Below, piece after piece: positions 1-6,493 of a stretch of 8,107 bases of DNA; within the stretch, counting starts at the first letter, position 1; each line of letters opens with the position of its first letter. Both the position numbers and the translations under genes were made by a program. Location of the stretch: contig JAQCBM010000079.1 of the NCBI GenBank assembly GCA_027729865.1, forward strand, positions 1-8,107, given 5' to 3'. Below the pieces are notes generated by a model. It worked only from the letters and a program-made list of their open reading frames with translations, searched no databases and was not told the origin of the DNA. Source of the DNA: Actinomycetota bacterium (GTDB lineage: Bacteria; Actinomycetota; Actinomycetes; S36-B12).

Positions 1-396
1 TCGGACGCCACGTTGAACTCAGGAGGAGTTCGCATCGGAACAGCGGAGATCTACCGGGTGGTGGATGCCATGGATGAGATCAGCGAATCGATCGTGGTGG
101 GCCGCCGCGTGGAGTTCGACACCGAGATCGTGTTGTTCGTGGTGCCTGCTGCGGGTGTCGTTCTCGATGATGAACTCAGTGCTCGTATTCGAAAGGTGCT
201 CCGCGAGCGGACGAGTCCGCGCCATGTTCCTGCTCAGATTGTTGCGGTACCAGCGGTGCCACGGACTGTCACGGGAAAACTTGCCGAACTCGCCGTGACG
301 GACATCGTGAATGGTGATGCGGTGCGCAACACGTCCGGACTCGCCAATCCTCAGTCACTGGAGGCGATTAGTCGTTGGGCAGTTAGTTCGGACTAG
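1..396 (+). CDS. Acetoacetyl-CoA synthetase (acetoacetate-CoA ligase), C-terminal fragment
   Basis: This is the last 131 residues of a gene that begins before the window; the frame is open from base 1 and stops at TAG 394-396. Such enzymes activate acetoacetate to acetoacetyl-CoA through an acyl-adenylate in the cytoplasm. The fragment opens with SDATLNSGGVRIGTAEIYRV, the hinge and GG-V-R region of ANL-superfamily adenylating enzymes. PRTVTGK near residues 87-93 supplies the conserved catalytic lysine of the C-terminal domain. The tail SGLANPQSLEAISRW resembles the 'LANPESL' ending that I associate with acetoacetyl-CoA synthetases rather than acetyl-CoA synthetases. The family is about 650 residues long, so roughly four fifths is missing. 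It converges on the LacI-family gene and shares its CTAG stop. A link to inositol breakdown is not evident; it may simply be the locus neighbour. Another acyl-CoA synthetase is possible. Confidence 0.8.
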   Translation, partial: SDATLNSGGVRIGTAEIYRVVDAMDEISESIVVGRRVEFDTEIVLFVVPAAGVVLDDELSARIRKVLRERTSPRHVPAQIVAVPAVPRTVTGKLAELAVTDIVNGDAVRNTSGLANPQSLEAISRWAVSSD

Positions 397-1415
397 GTGC
401 GCGGTGCTGCTGTGGTGCCGCGGGTGAGTAGCTCAGGTTCCAAGAGGATGGATCGGTCTTTGACCTTGCGACCTTCCAGGCGGTCGAAGAGTCGCTCCGC
501 TCCCAGCCGACCCATTTCGGTCAGTGGCTGAGCGATAGTGGTCAAGCTCAGTGTGCGCAAGGCGCCAAGTGCCACACCGTCGTAACCGATGATCGAGATG
601 TCCTCCGGTACTCGTAGTCCGTGTTCCTGGCAGGCCGCCATGGCTCCGATAGCCGAGATGTCATTGCTGGCAAAAATCGCCGTGGGTGGTTTGCCTTCCT
701 CGAGCATGCGCCTGGCGGCCTCGAGGCCACCGAAATTCGTCAGATCACCGGGGGACACCCGAATCGATGTGGAAAGGCCAGCTGCTTCCATCTGTTCGCG
801 ATACACGCGTTCGCGCACCACCCCGGGTTCGAGGCTGCCACCGGAAATGTGCCCGATGCGAGTGTGGCCGAGGTCGAACAGATGCTGCATCGCCATGCGG
901 GCGCCGGCTTCGTCGTCCGTTGTGACAGTGTCGATGCCTGGACCCGTGATGCCCCTCAGAGTCAGTACGACTGTGGGGAGATCCGCGGCCAATGAGCGCA
1001 CGGTGGCTGCGGGAAGGCGGTGCGAGATAAGCATCAATCCTTCGACCTGGAACTCCAGTAGTTTGGCAAGCTCCGTGCTCTCGAGTTCGGGGTCGCGCTC
1101 ACCGGACACCAGCATGGTGTTGTAGCCGCGAGCGCGAATCACGCTGTGCGCACCGCTGAGCATTTGCGGGAATATCGGATTGTCGAGTTCGGCCATGTTG
1201 ATTCCGATGGTGCGGCTGCGACGATCGGCCAAACTGCGGGCTTGCGCGTTGGGCCGGTACCCAAGTTCGGCGGCAGCCTTCTCAATTGCTTCACGACTGG
1301 TGTCACTGACTTTGGTAGATCCGCGCAGCGCCAAGGAGACCAGAGATTTCGATACACCGGCCCGTGCAGCCACATCGTGGATTGTGGGGCGTTTCTCGCC
1401 ATTCCGTTCAGTCAT
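393..1415 (-). CDS. LacI-family transcriptional repressor, probable regulator of the inositol genes
   Basis: A 340-residue regulator of standard LacI-family length. Residues 11-31 form the helix-turn-helix (TIHDVAARAGVSKSLVSLAL), followed by the hinge with ARSLADRRS at 59-67. The rest is a periplasmic-binding-protein-like effector domain with DDEAGARMA at 168-175, ASND at 249-252 and IGYDG at 276-280. I chose ATG at 1413-1415 because GAGGA at 1424-1428 sits 8 bp upstream. A TTG at 1428-1430 would add five residues but overlaps that ribosome binding site. The start overlaps the 3' end of the dehydrogenase gene by 8 bp, implying translational coupling. By context it probably senses an inositol-derived molecule and represses the divergent iol operons. 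The effector is inferred, not visible. The recognition helix has Leu where LacI/GalR relatives usually have Arg (VSR), so its operator may differ in detail. Corynebacterium uses a GntR-type IolR instead. Confidence 0.92.
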   Translation of the reverse strand: MTERNGEKRPTIHDVAARAGVSKSLVSLALRGSTKVSDTSREAIEKAAAELGYRPNAQARSLADRRSRTIGINMAELDNPIFPQMLSGAHSVIRARGYNTMLVSGERDPELESTELAKLLEFQVEGLMLISHRLPAATVRSLAADLPTVVLTLRGITGPGIDTVTTDDEAGARMAMQHLFDLGHTRIGHISGGSLEPGVVRERVYREQMEAAGLSTSIRVSPGDLTNFGGLEAARRMLEEGKPPTAIFASNDISAIGAMAACQEHGLRVPEDISIIGYDGVALGALRTLSLTTIAQPLTEMGRLGAERLFDRLEGRKVKDRSILLEPELLTRGTTAAPRT

Positions 1416-2406
1416 CGCGGATGTCCTCAACGTTCACCGTGCGGCCTGTGCGCACCGACGCCTCACACGCGACTGCCGCGCGCATGGCATCGAGTGCCGC
1501 TTGTGGTGGACACGGATTGGCTCCTCCGCAGACCAAGTCCACGAAAGCGATCGTCTCAGCCCGAAATGCTTCGCGAAAACGATCGATGAAGCCGGAATAG
1601 GGGTCCTGGTCGACGCCAACGTCGGGACCATCGACCGTGAGCAGGGGAGTGCGCGAGGTGATGCCGGCGCTGAGTGAGTCTTTCGAACCGAATACTTCGA
1701 GCCGCACGTCGTGGCCGCGGGCGTTGTGGCGAGCTCCGGCTATTGAGGCGAGTATCCCTGATTCGGTCACTGCGATGATCCGAGTGATGTCGGCGTCGTC
1801 GAACTCCGCATAGTCCCCCTCCCCACGAACCGCACGGGTGGCCTGAACGGTGGCAATCGGGGAATCAGTCAGCCATGCCACGAGGTCGAGGTCATGCACG
1901 TGGAGGTCACGAAAGATTCCTCCGCTGCCGGGCAAGAACTCGCGCGAAGGTGGTGTGTGATCGCGCGATGCGAGAACGACGTCATAGAGCGTCCCAACCG
2001 CGCCACTTCCGATTGCTTGGTGGACACGGGCGATGCCAACATCGAATCGACGTTGGAAGCCGATCTGCATGGGCGTTCCGGTTTCCTCCACCTTCTCGCA
2101 GATCCGTTCGGTGTCTGCGATGCTCAAAGCGATGGGCTTCTCACACAAAATTGGTTTGCGTTGGTCGATCAATGTGTCCAAGAGGTCGCTGTGGGCATCG
2201 GTGGCCAGCGCCATCACGTAGGCGTCCGCCTCGGTGAGTGCCGCCTGTTCCCAGTCGATAGCGCGGCCCCGAACTTTCTCGGCGAGATCGATGGCCCGCT
2301 GCGGGGTGCGGTTGGTGACGAGAACCTCGTCAACACGGGGGTCGGCGCTTAGGTCCGTTGCGCGGATGTCGCCCATCCGGCCGGCGCCGATCACCAGAAT
2401 CCGCAT
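1408..2406 (-). CDS. iolG: Inositol 2-dehydrogenase-like Gfo/Idh/MocA oxidoreductase
   Basis: A 332-residue NAD(P)-dependent enzyme predicted to oxidise myo-inositol (or an isomer) to 2-keto-myo-inositol, the first step of the pathway. The N-terminal Rossmann fold carries VIGAGRMG at 5-12. CEKPIAL at 88-94 places the catalytic lysine at K90, and DLHVHDLD at 167-174 supplies D167 and H171, matching the Lys/Asp/His set known from Bacillus inositol dehydrogenase (K97, D172, H176). GFQRRFD at 116-122 is also typical of the inositol dehydrogenase branch. The ATG is preceded by GGAG (2412-2415) 5 bp upstream. The gene leads a two-gene operon with the LacI-family repressor and is divergent from iolC. 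Substrate range within this superfamily cannot be read from motifs alone; scyllo- or chiro-inositol and other polyols remain possible. Confidence 0.82.
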   Translation of the reverse strand: MRILVIGAGRMGDIRATDLSADPRVDEVLVTNRTPQRAIDLAEKVRGRAIDWEQAALTEADAYVMALATDAHSDLLDTLIDQRKPILCEKPIALSIADTERICEKVEETGTPMQIGFQRRFDVGIARVHQAIGSGAVGTLYDVVLASRDHTPPSREFLPGSGGIFRDLHVHDLDLVAWLTDSPIATVQATRAVRGEGDYAEFDDADITRIIAVTESGILASIAGARHNARGHDVRLEVFGSKDSLSAGITSRTPLLTVDGPDVGVDQDPYSGFIDRFREAFRAETIAFVDLVCGGANPCPPQAALDAMRAAVACEASVRTGRTVNVEDIRDD

Positions 2407-2437
2407 GAGGTCTCCGTTCGCTGGGGTTGAGCGCGGA

Positions 2438-2452
2438 CTGAGCCTTGCTCAG
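2438..2452. repeat. Short inverted repeat, CTGAGC-3 bp-GCTCAG
   Basis: A perfect 6-bp inverted repeat with a CTT spacer lies in the middle of the divergent control region, overlapping the tentative -35 box at 2445-2450. It could be a second protein-binding site, for the LacI-type repressor or another factor, affecting the minus-strand promoter. It lacks a central CG, so it does not match the candidate operator at 2485-2498. It is too short, and has no following T-run, to be a terminator. Confidence 0.35.
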
Positions 2453-2484
2453 GCGTGCCAAGTGTGACACGATCGCCGAGCATT

Positions 2485-2498
2485 TTGGACCGTTCCAA
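2485..2498. promoter_or_regulatory. Candidate LacI-family operator
   Basis: TTGGACCGTTCCAA is a 14-bp palindrome with six of seven base pairs symmetric around a central CG, the architecture expected for LacI/GalR-family operators, where the hinge-helix leucines insert at the central step. It overlaps the iolC ribosome binding site (AAGGAG, 2497-2502). Relative to the tentative promoter it would lie just downstream of the transcription start, so a bound repressor could block initiation or early elongation of the iolC operon. The link to the repressor encoded at 393-1415 is inferred from proximity and symmetry. Confidence 0.5.
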
Positions 2499-2502
2499 GG
2501 AG
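2497..2502 (+). promoter_or_regulatory. Ribosome binding site deciding the iolC start
   Basis: AAGGAG lies 5 bp before the ATG at 2508. It settles the start of iolC there rather than at an in-frame upstream codon at 2445, which would add 21 residues unlike any IolC N-terminus and would run through the presumed operator. Confidence 0.8.
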
Positions 2503-2507
2503 TCGGT

Positions 2508-3485
2508 ATGAGCAAGGCGGGCACACCCGAGGTGATCACCGTCGGTCGGGTGAGCGTGGACCTGTATGCCCAAGAGATCGATGCCGCCTTCACGGACCCA
2601 CAGACTTTCCGCAAATCCGTTGGCGGAAGCCCCACGAATGTCGCGGTGGCCGTAGCTCGGTACGGACACAGCGCGGCAGTCGTGACGAACGTTGGTACGG
2701 ATGCGCTGGGGGATTACGTCATTTCGCGCTTGGCCGAGTGGGGAGTCGATACCCGTTACATCGGGCGCGATGCTTCAGCCCTGACGCCGGTGGTTTTGGC
2801 CGCCTTGGCGCCCCCGGAAGACCCGCAGATCATTTTCTACCGCGGATCGGCGGCTCCGGACACGACCGTTGTGGCAGGCGACGTACCCGAATCAGACATT
2901 CACGACTGTCGTGTCTTTTGGATGAGCGTGGGTGCGCTTGCCCAGGGCAGCACGGCCGACGCTTCTTTTGCGTGGCTAGCAGCTCGTGGCAGGCAGGCAG
3001 GAAAGGACACCGTTCTCGATCTGGATTACCGGCCGTCGATGTGGCCGAGCATCGAGGTTGCCCGTGAGGCGGCGCAGCGCGCCATTTCGCAGAGCAGCGT
3101 GGTGGTCGGTAACAGGGTTGAGTGCGACATGGCTCTTGGGCTCGACGATCCGGAGGCAATCGTCGATGACCTCCTTGCTCGCGGAGTGCGTATCGCCATC
3201 GTGAAGCTCGGTGGTGGGGGCGTGCTCCTTGCAGATGCTCAGTCGCGAGTGCAGGTGCAGCCACTCTCAATCGACGTGCTGTGCGGGCTGGGTGCTGGGG
3301 ATGCCTTCGGTGGGGCTCTTGTTCACGGTCTGCTGTTGGGTTGGGATCTGGAGCGAATCGGTCAGTTCGCGAATGGCGCTGGCGCCTATGTCGCTACTCA
3401 ACTGACCTGTGCTGATGCAATGCCCACGAGTCAGATCGTCGAGGAACTGATCTCTCAAGGTGGAGCGAAGGGTGGCAGTGCGTGA
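2508..3485 (+). CDS. iolC: 5-dehydro-2-deoxygluconokinase
   Basis: A 325-residue PfkB/ribokinase-family sugar kinase that phosphorylates 5-dehydro-2-deoxy-gluconate with ATP in the cytoplasm, preparing it for aldol cleavage. The first PfkB signature is SVGGSPTNVAVAVARYG at 37-53. The second is GLGAGDAFGGALVHGLLLG at 260-278, with D265 as the catalytic base and GAGD forming the anion hole. DLDYRPSMW (171-179) and GNRVECDMALG (201-211) are features I associate with IolC rather than with fructokinase or KDG kinase. The length is normal for a single-domain IolC; this is not the long fusion with a C-terminal aldolase-like (DUF2090) domain seen in some bacteria. It is the first gene of the + strand operon, and its TGA overlaps the next gene's GTG in GTGA. 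The candidate operator at its ribosome binding site suggests inducible control. Confidence 0.94.
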   Translation: MSKAGTPEVITVGRVSVDLYAQEIDAAFTDPQTFRKSVGGSPTNVAVAVARYGHSAAVVTNVGTDALGDYVISRLAEWGVDTRYIGRDASALTPVVLAALAPPEDPQIIFYRGSAAPDTTVVAGDVPESDIHDCRVFWMSVGALAQGSTADASFAWLAARGRQAGKDTVLDLDYRPSMWPSIEVAREAAQRAISQSSVVVGNRVECDMALGLDDPEAIVDDLLARGVRIAIVKLGGGGVLLADAQSRVQVQPLSIDVLCGLGAGDAFGGALVHGLLLGWDLERIGQFANGAGAYVATQLTCADAMPTSQIVEELISQGGAKGGSA

Positions 3486-4387
3486 AGCGGTTGGACCGTG
3501 CGGATTACTCCGCGCTCATCGAGGCTCGGATTCGCGAACCGGAATCCTTGTTACGGGCTTTGCAGCAGCGAAAGCGCCGGGAACTCGTAGGACCGGACGG
3601 CAACCTGCTGATCGTCGCGGTTGATCACACTGCGCGCGGCATGCTCGCGGCTGGATCGGATCCATTAGCGGTGGCCGATCGGTACACCCTGCTCGACCGG
3701 GTTATGCGCGCTCTCGCTGTCCCGGGAGTCGACGGAGTGATGGCCAGTGCGGACATCCTCGAGGAGTTGGCATGGCTTGGTGCGATGGATGGCGTGGTTG
3801 CCATTGGCACCATGAATCGCGGAGGCATCATCGGTGCTCGCTGGGAACTCGATGATCGCCTCACGGCATACGACGCCGATCACATCGCCGAGTACGGACT
3901 TGACGGTGGCAAGACCCTGCTGCGCATCGAGGACACCGATCCCGGTGTGGCCCGCACACTTGAGATGGTCGCGGCAATCTCCACCGAACTTGCTGATCGC
4001 AAACTGATGAACATGATCGAGCCGCTGCCGTACCTCATCGACGAAACCGGGCGTGCGCGTCTTGATCAGTCGACCGAGAGGCTCATCAAGGTCGTGGCGA
4101 TTGCCTCCGGTTTGGGGTCGTCGTCGGCCTACACCTGGTTGAAGCTGCCCGCGTCGCCAGAAATGGACAAAGTCGCGGCCACCACCACGATGCCCATCGT
4201 GATGCTAGGTGGGGATCCGGGGGCGAATGCAGCGCAGACATTCGCTGGATGGCAGGCTGCGATGGCAGAGCCCAATGTGCGCGGGCTGGTTGCCGGACGC
4301 GCACTGGTGTATCCCGAAGATGGCGATGTAGAGGGCGCCGTCACCGCGGCCGCGCAGATCGTGCACCCGCCAGCGGTGAACGGCTAG
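3482..4387 (+). CDS. Cgl0159-like TIM-barrel aldolase, probable 6-phospho-5-dehydro-2-deoxy-gluconate aldolase
   Basis: A 301-residue protein resembling the Cgl0159 family of (beta/alpha)8 proteins, related to DeoC/LacD class I aldolases and found next to iolC in corynebacterial inositol loci. Visible barrel elements are VAVDHTARGM (45-54), KTLLRIEDTD (144-153), TWLKLP (218-223), PIVMLGGDPG (238-247) and VRGLVAGRALVYP (266-278). The last two resemble the phosphate-binding end of class I aldolase barrels. K221 on the strand TWLKLP is my best candidate for the Schiff-base lysine, with K144 as the alternative; this is inference. The operon contains the kinase that makes the phosphorylated substrate but no class II (zinc) IolJ is seen, so this protein likely yields dihydroxyacetone phosphate and malonate semialdehyde. 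The GTG start overlaps the iolC stop by 4 bp, with GAAGGG at 3467-3472 upstream, giving translational coupling. Confidence 0.8.
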   Translation: MKRLDRADYSALIEARIREPESLLRALQQRKRRELVGPDGNLLIVAVDHTARGMLAAGSDPLAVADRYTLLDRVMRALAVPGVDGVMASADILEELAWLGAMDGVVAIGTMNRGGIIGARWELDDRLTAYDADHIAEYGLDGGKTLLRIEDTDPGVARTLEMVAAISTELADRKLMNMIEPLPYLIDETGRARLDQSTERLIKVVAIASGLGSSSAYTWLKLPASPEMDKVAATTTMPIVMLGGDPGANAAQTFAGWQAAMAEPNVRGLVAGRALVYPEDGDVEGAVTAAAQIVHPPAVNG

Positions 4388-4394
4388 AAGAGGC

Positions 4395-4401
4395 GAAGGA
4401 G
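4395..4401 (+). promoter_or_regulatory. Ribosome binding site deciding the GTG start of iolB
   Basis: GAAGGAG is followed by 7 bp and then GTG at 4409. This places the start of iolB at that GTG. The 21-bp gap after the aldolase stop contains little else. Confidence 0.75.
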
Positions 4402-4408
4402 CCTGATT

Positions 4409-5308
4409 GTGAGTGATGAACGCCGATGGTTGATCCCTGCAGGCAGTGCTGCCGAGGGTCGCGCTGACCTGCTCATCACACCGGAGTCGGCCGGCTGGAC
4501 CTACTGCGGCATGCACGTGTACACGCTGCGAGCTAGCGAGCCAGCCGCCTTCGCGCTCGACGGTGAGGAAGGGGTTCTGGTCTCGCTTTCGGCCCGCGAT
4601 TTCGTGGTGACGGTGGACGGCCAGGAGTTCCCGATGCGCGGACGCGACGGCGTATTCGCTGCAGTCTCTGACTGGATGTACCTGCCCGTCGGTTCGAACG
4701 TTTCCATCGCGGGCAATAGCGGCGAGGTAGCGATCGTCACAGCTCGAGCATCGGAGACGTTCCCGGTCCACTACGGCCCGGCGGAATCGGTGCCGGTCGA
4801 GGTTCGCGGCGCCGGTCGTTCAACGCGTCAGGTCACCAACTACGCCACACCCGATTCCTTCTCCGGTGCCCACAAGATCAACGTGTGCGAGGTGATCACC
4901 CCGGGTGGCAACTGGTCGTCCTGGCCCCCGCATCGCCATGACGGCATCGGTGACTGCGTCACCATGAACGAAGAGATCTACTACTTCCGTATCGGCCGCG
5001 AGGACGGTCTGCACGGAGATTCCACGGGCTCAGGCTTGTTCCGGCTTTACACGGTCGATGGGTCGCACGACGAAACGATCAGTGTCTTTGATCAGGACAC
5101 GTACCTGGTGCCGGAGGGCTATCACGGCCCAACGGTGGCGAATCCGGAGTACCCGATGTACTTCCTTAACGTGTTGGCTGGACCTGGGGAAGATCGGACT
5201 ATGGCCTTCTGCGACGATCCATCGCAGCACTGGATCCGCGAGTCCTGGGCCAATCAAGATCAAGATCCGCGGTTACCGATGACGTCGGCTGCCGGACGAG
5301 TGAAGTAG
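4409..5308 (+). CDS. iolB: 5-deoxy-glucuronate isomerase
   Basis: A 299-residue double-cupin (KduI/IolB family) isomerase that converts 5-deoxy-D-glucuronate to 5-dehydro-2-deoxy-D-gluconate, between the IolD and IolC steps. The C-terminal cupin carries the likely metal ligands H175 and H177 in WPPHRHD, E189 in NEEIYYF and H239 in GYHGP. EVITPGGNWSSWPPHRHD (161-178) and YFLNVLAGPGEDR (251-263) followed by CDDPSQHW (268-275) are hallmark IolB segments. The length is slightly above the usual roughly 270-290. The start is GTG, supported by a strong ribosome binding site. It lies 21 bp after the aldolase and 7 bp before the next oxidoreductase, clearly within one operon. I see nothing broken or missing. 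Confidence 0.95.
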   Translation: MSDERRWLIPAGSAAEGRADLLITPESAGWTYCGMHVYTLRASEPAAFALDGEEGVLVSLSARDFVVTVDGQEFPMRGRDGVFAAVSDWMYLPVGSNVSIAGNSGEVAIVTARASETFPVHYGPAESVPVEVRGAGRSTRQVTNYATPDSFSGAHKINVCEVITPGGNWSSWPPHRHDGIGDCVTMNEEIYYFRIGREDGLHGDSTGSGLFRLYTVDGSHDETISVFDQDTYLVPEGYHGPTVANPEYPMYFLNVLAGPGEDRTMAFCDDPSQHWIRESWANQDQDPRLPMTSAAGRVK

Positions 5309-5315
5309 GTCATCG

Positions 5316-6491
5316 ATGAAGAAGTCAGTGGGAGTGGCAGTTCTCGGCCTTGGCTGGATGGGGCAGGCGCACAGCCGTTCGATGTTGCGTATTCCATCGT
5401 TGTTTCCAGAGCGGAACGTGACGCCGAGACTCGTTGCGTGTGCCGATACCGAGGAGTCGCGACGGACTCGTGCGGTCGAGGACTTCGGATTCGAACGTGC
5501 GGTCGAGGATTGGCGTGATGCTGTCAATGCCGACGACGTTGATGCTGTGTGGGTCACCGCACCCAACATGCTGCACGTTCCGATGATCGAAGAGGCCACT
5601 GCTGCCGGCAAGGCAGTGTTCAGCGAGAAGCCGATCGGCGGCAAGCCTGAGCAGGCTGTTGCCGCGTACCAGGCGGCGAGTGCCGCGAACGTTGCTACCG
5701 GTGTGGGCTACAACTACCTGTGGGCACCGTTGGTCATTCATGCGAAGTCGATCATCGAGTCGGGGCAACTCGGTGAGATCACCCACTACCGCGGCCACTT
5801 CCTATCCATGTACGGCAGCGACGAACTCGGCCTGCTGACCTGGCGCTTCTTCTTGGATCAAGCCGGCTACGGCGTGACGAGCGACATCTTGAGCCATTCG
5901 GTTTCGATGGCGCAGTTCCTCGTTGGACCGATCACCGAAGTGATCGGCATGAAGAACACCACCATTACGCACCGTCCGTTGGCGCAGGGCGCTGCCGGCC
6001 ATTACGGCCGCGGCAAATCTGAGGACCCCAAGGGTGAGGTAGAAAACGAGGATTTCGCCTCGATGCTGTGCTCGTTCGCCAATGGAGCTACCGGAACCTT
6101 TGAAGCAAGTCGAACCATGGTGGGTCCGGAGAGCCAGAACACTTTCGAGGTCTACGGCACCAAGGGTGCGCTGGCCTGGAACCTCGAAACGATGAACGAG
6201 TTGCGTTACTACCGCCTCACCGACGATCCGAGTTCGGGCTACACCACCATTTACGGCGGCGATCGATTCCCGTTCCACGGAGCCTTTGTCCCCGGTCAGG
6301 CGAACGCGATCGGCTTCGAGGACCTCGTCGCCATCGAGGACTTCGCCTTCATGGAGGCGGTGGCCACGGGCGCCGCGTTCTCACCATCCTTTGCTGAGGC
6401 CGTTGATGTCGTCAATGTGCAGCAGGCCCTCATCGACTCATGGGACTCGCGATCGTGGGAGTCGGTTCGCGACCTCGCTGACAGGAGCTAG
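5316..6491 (+). CDS. Gfo/Idh/MocA-family oxidoreductase, substrate unassigned
   Basis: A 391-residue NAD(P)-dependent sugar or polyol dehydrogenase. The Rossmann nucleotide loop is VLGLGWMGQAHS at 9-20. SEKPIGG (103-109) gives the catalytic lysine K105, and SDILSHSVS (189-197) gives D190 and H194, the usual Lys/Asp/His arrangement, so it looks active. It is about 60 residues longer than the dehydrogenase at 1408-2406 and has different motifs (GVGYNYLW, GLLTWRF), so the two are not recent duplicates. The GLGWMG opening and general layout recall levoglucosan-dehydrogenase-like and OxiA/IolU-like members. Sitting between iolB and iolD, it probably oxidises or interconverts an inositol isomer, inosose or inositol glycoside entering the pathway. 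Its ATG lies 7 bp after iolB with only a weak AGTAGG ribosome binding site, suggesting re-initiation by coupled ribosomes. Confidence 0.85.
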   Translation: MKKSVGVAVLGLGWMGQAHSRSMLRIPSLFPERNVTPRLVACADTEESRRTRAVEDFGFERAVEDWRDAVNADDVDAVWVTAPNMLHVPMIEEATAAGKAVFSEKPIGGKPEQAVAAYQAASAANVATGVGYNYLWAPLVIHAKSIIESGQLGEITHYRGHFLSMYGSDELGLLTWRFFLDQAGYGVTSDILSHSVSMAQFLVGPITEVIGMKNTTITHRPLAQGAAGHYGRGKSEDPKGEVENEDFASMLCSFANGATGTFEASRTMVGPESQNTFEVYGTKGALAWNLETMNELRYYRLTDDPSSGYTTIYGGDRFPFHGAFVPGQANAIGFEDLVAIEDFAFMEAVATGAAFSPSFAEAVDVVNVQQALIDSWDSRSWESVRDLADRS

Positions 6492-6493
6492 TC

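Larger units (their letters stand above)
2407..2507. promoter_or_regulatory. Divergent intergenic control region of the two inositol operons
   Basis: The 101 bp between the divergent starts of the dehydrogenase and iolC must hold both promoters. It contains three small inverted repeats: CTGAGCCTTGCTCAG (2438-2452), GTGTGACAC (2462-2470) and TTGGACCGTTCCAA (2485-2498). A weak + strand promoter match is TTGCTC (2445-2450), 17 bp, CACGAT (2468-2473); its -10 box fits poorly. I found no convincing minus-strand promoter by eye. No small ORF or RNA is evident. Confidence 0.7.

Noticed and set aside
400..422. Possible hairpin CGCGG...CCGCG just after the convergent stops
   Set aside because: A 5-bp stem with a 13-base loop and no T-run inside the end of the repressor gene; not a convincing terminator.
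589..1125. Plus-strand open frame of 178 codons within the repressor gene
   Set aside because: It is fully antisense to the LacI-family coding sequence, and its Ser/Arg-rich content shows no domain.
1416..1430. Upstream TTG start adding five residues to the repressor
   Set aside because: The TTG overlaps the GAGGA ribosome binding site for the ATG at 1413-1415, and the extra residues match nothing in the family.
2445..2507. Longer N-terminus for iolC beginning at 2445
   Set aside because: The ATG at 2508 has AAGGAG at ideal spacing, and the extension would consume the promoter and candidate operator.
4205..4771. Minus-strand open frame of 188 codons across the aldolase-iolB junction
   Set aside because: Its composition is Arg/His/Cys-rich like an antisense reading, it has no family features, and it runs against two solid genes.
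1408..6491. The two Gfo/Idh/MocA genes as a tandem duplication
   Set aside because: They differ in length (332 versus 391 residues), strand and most motifs outside the shared fold, so they are distant members of the superfamily.
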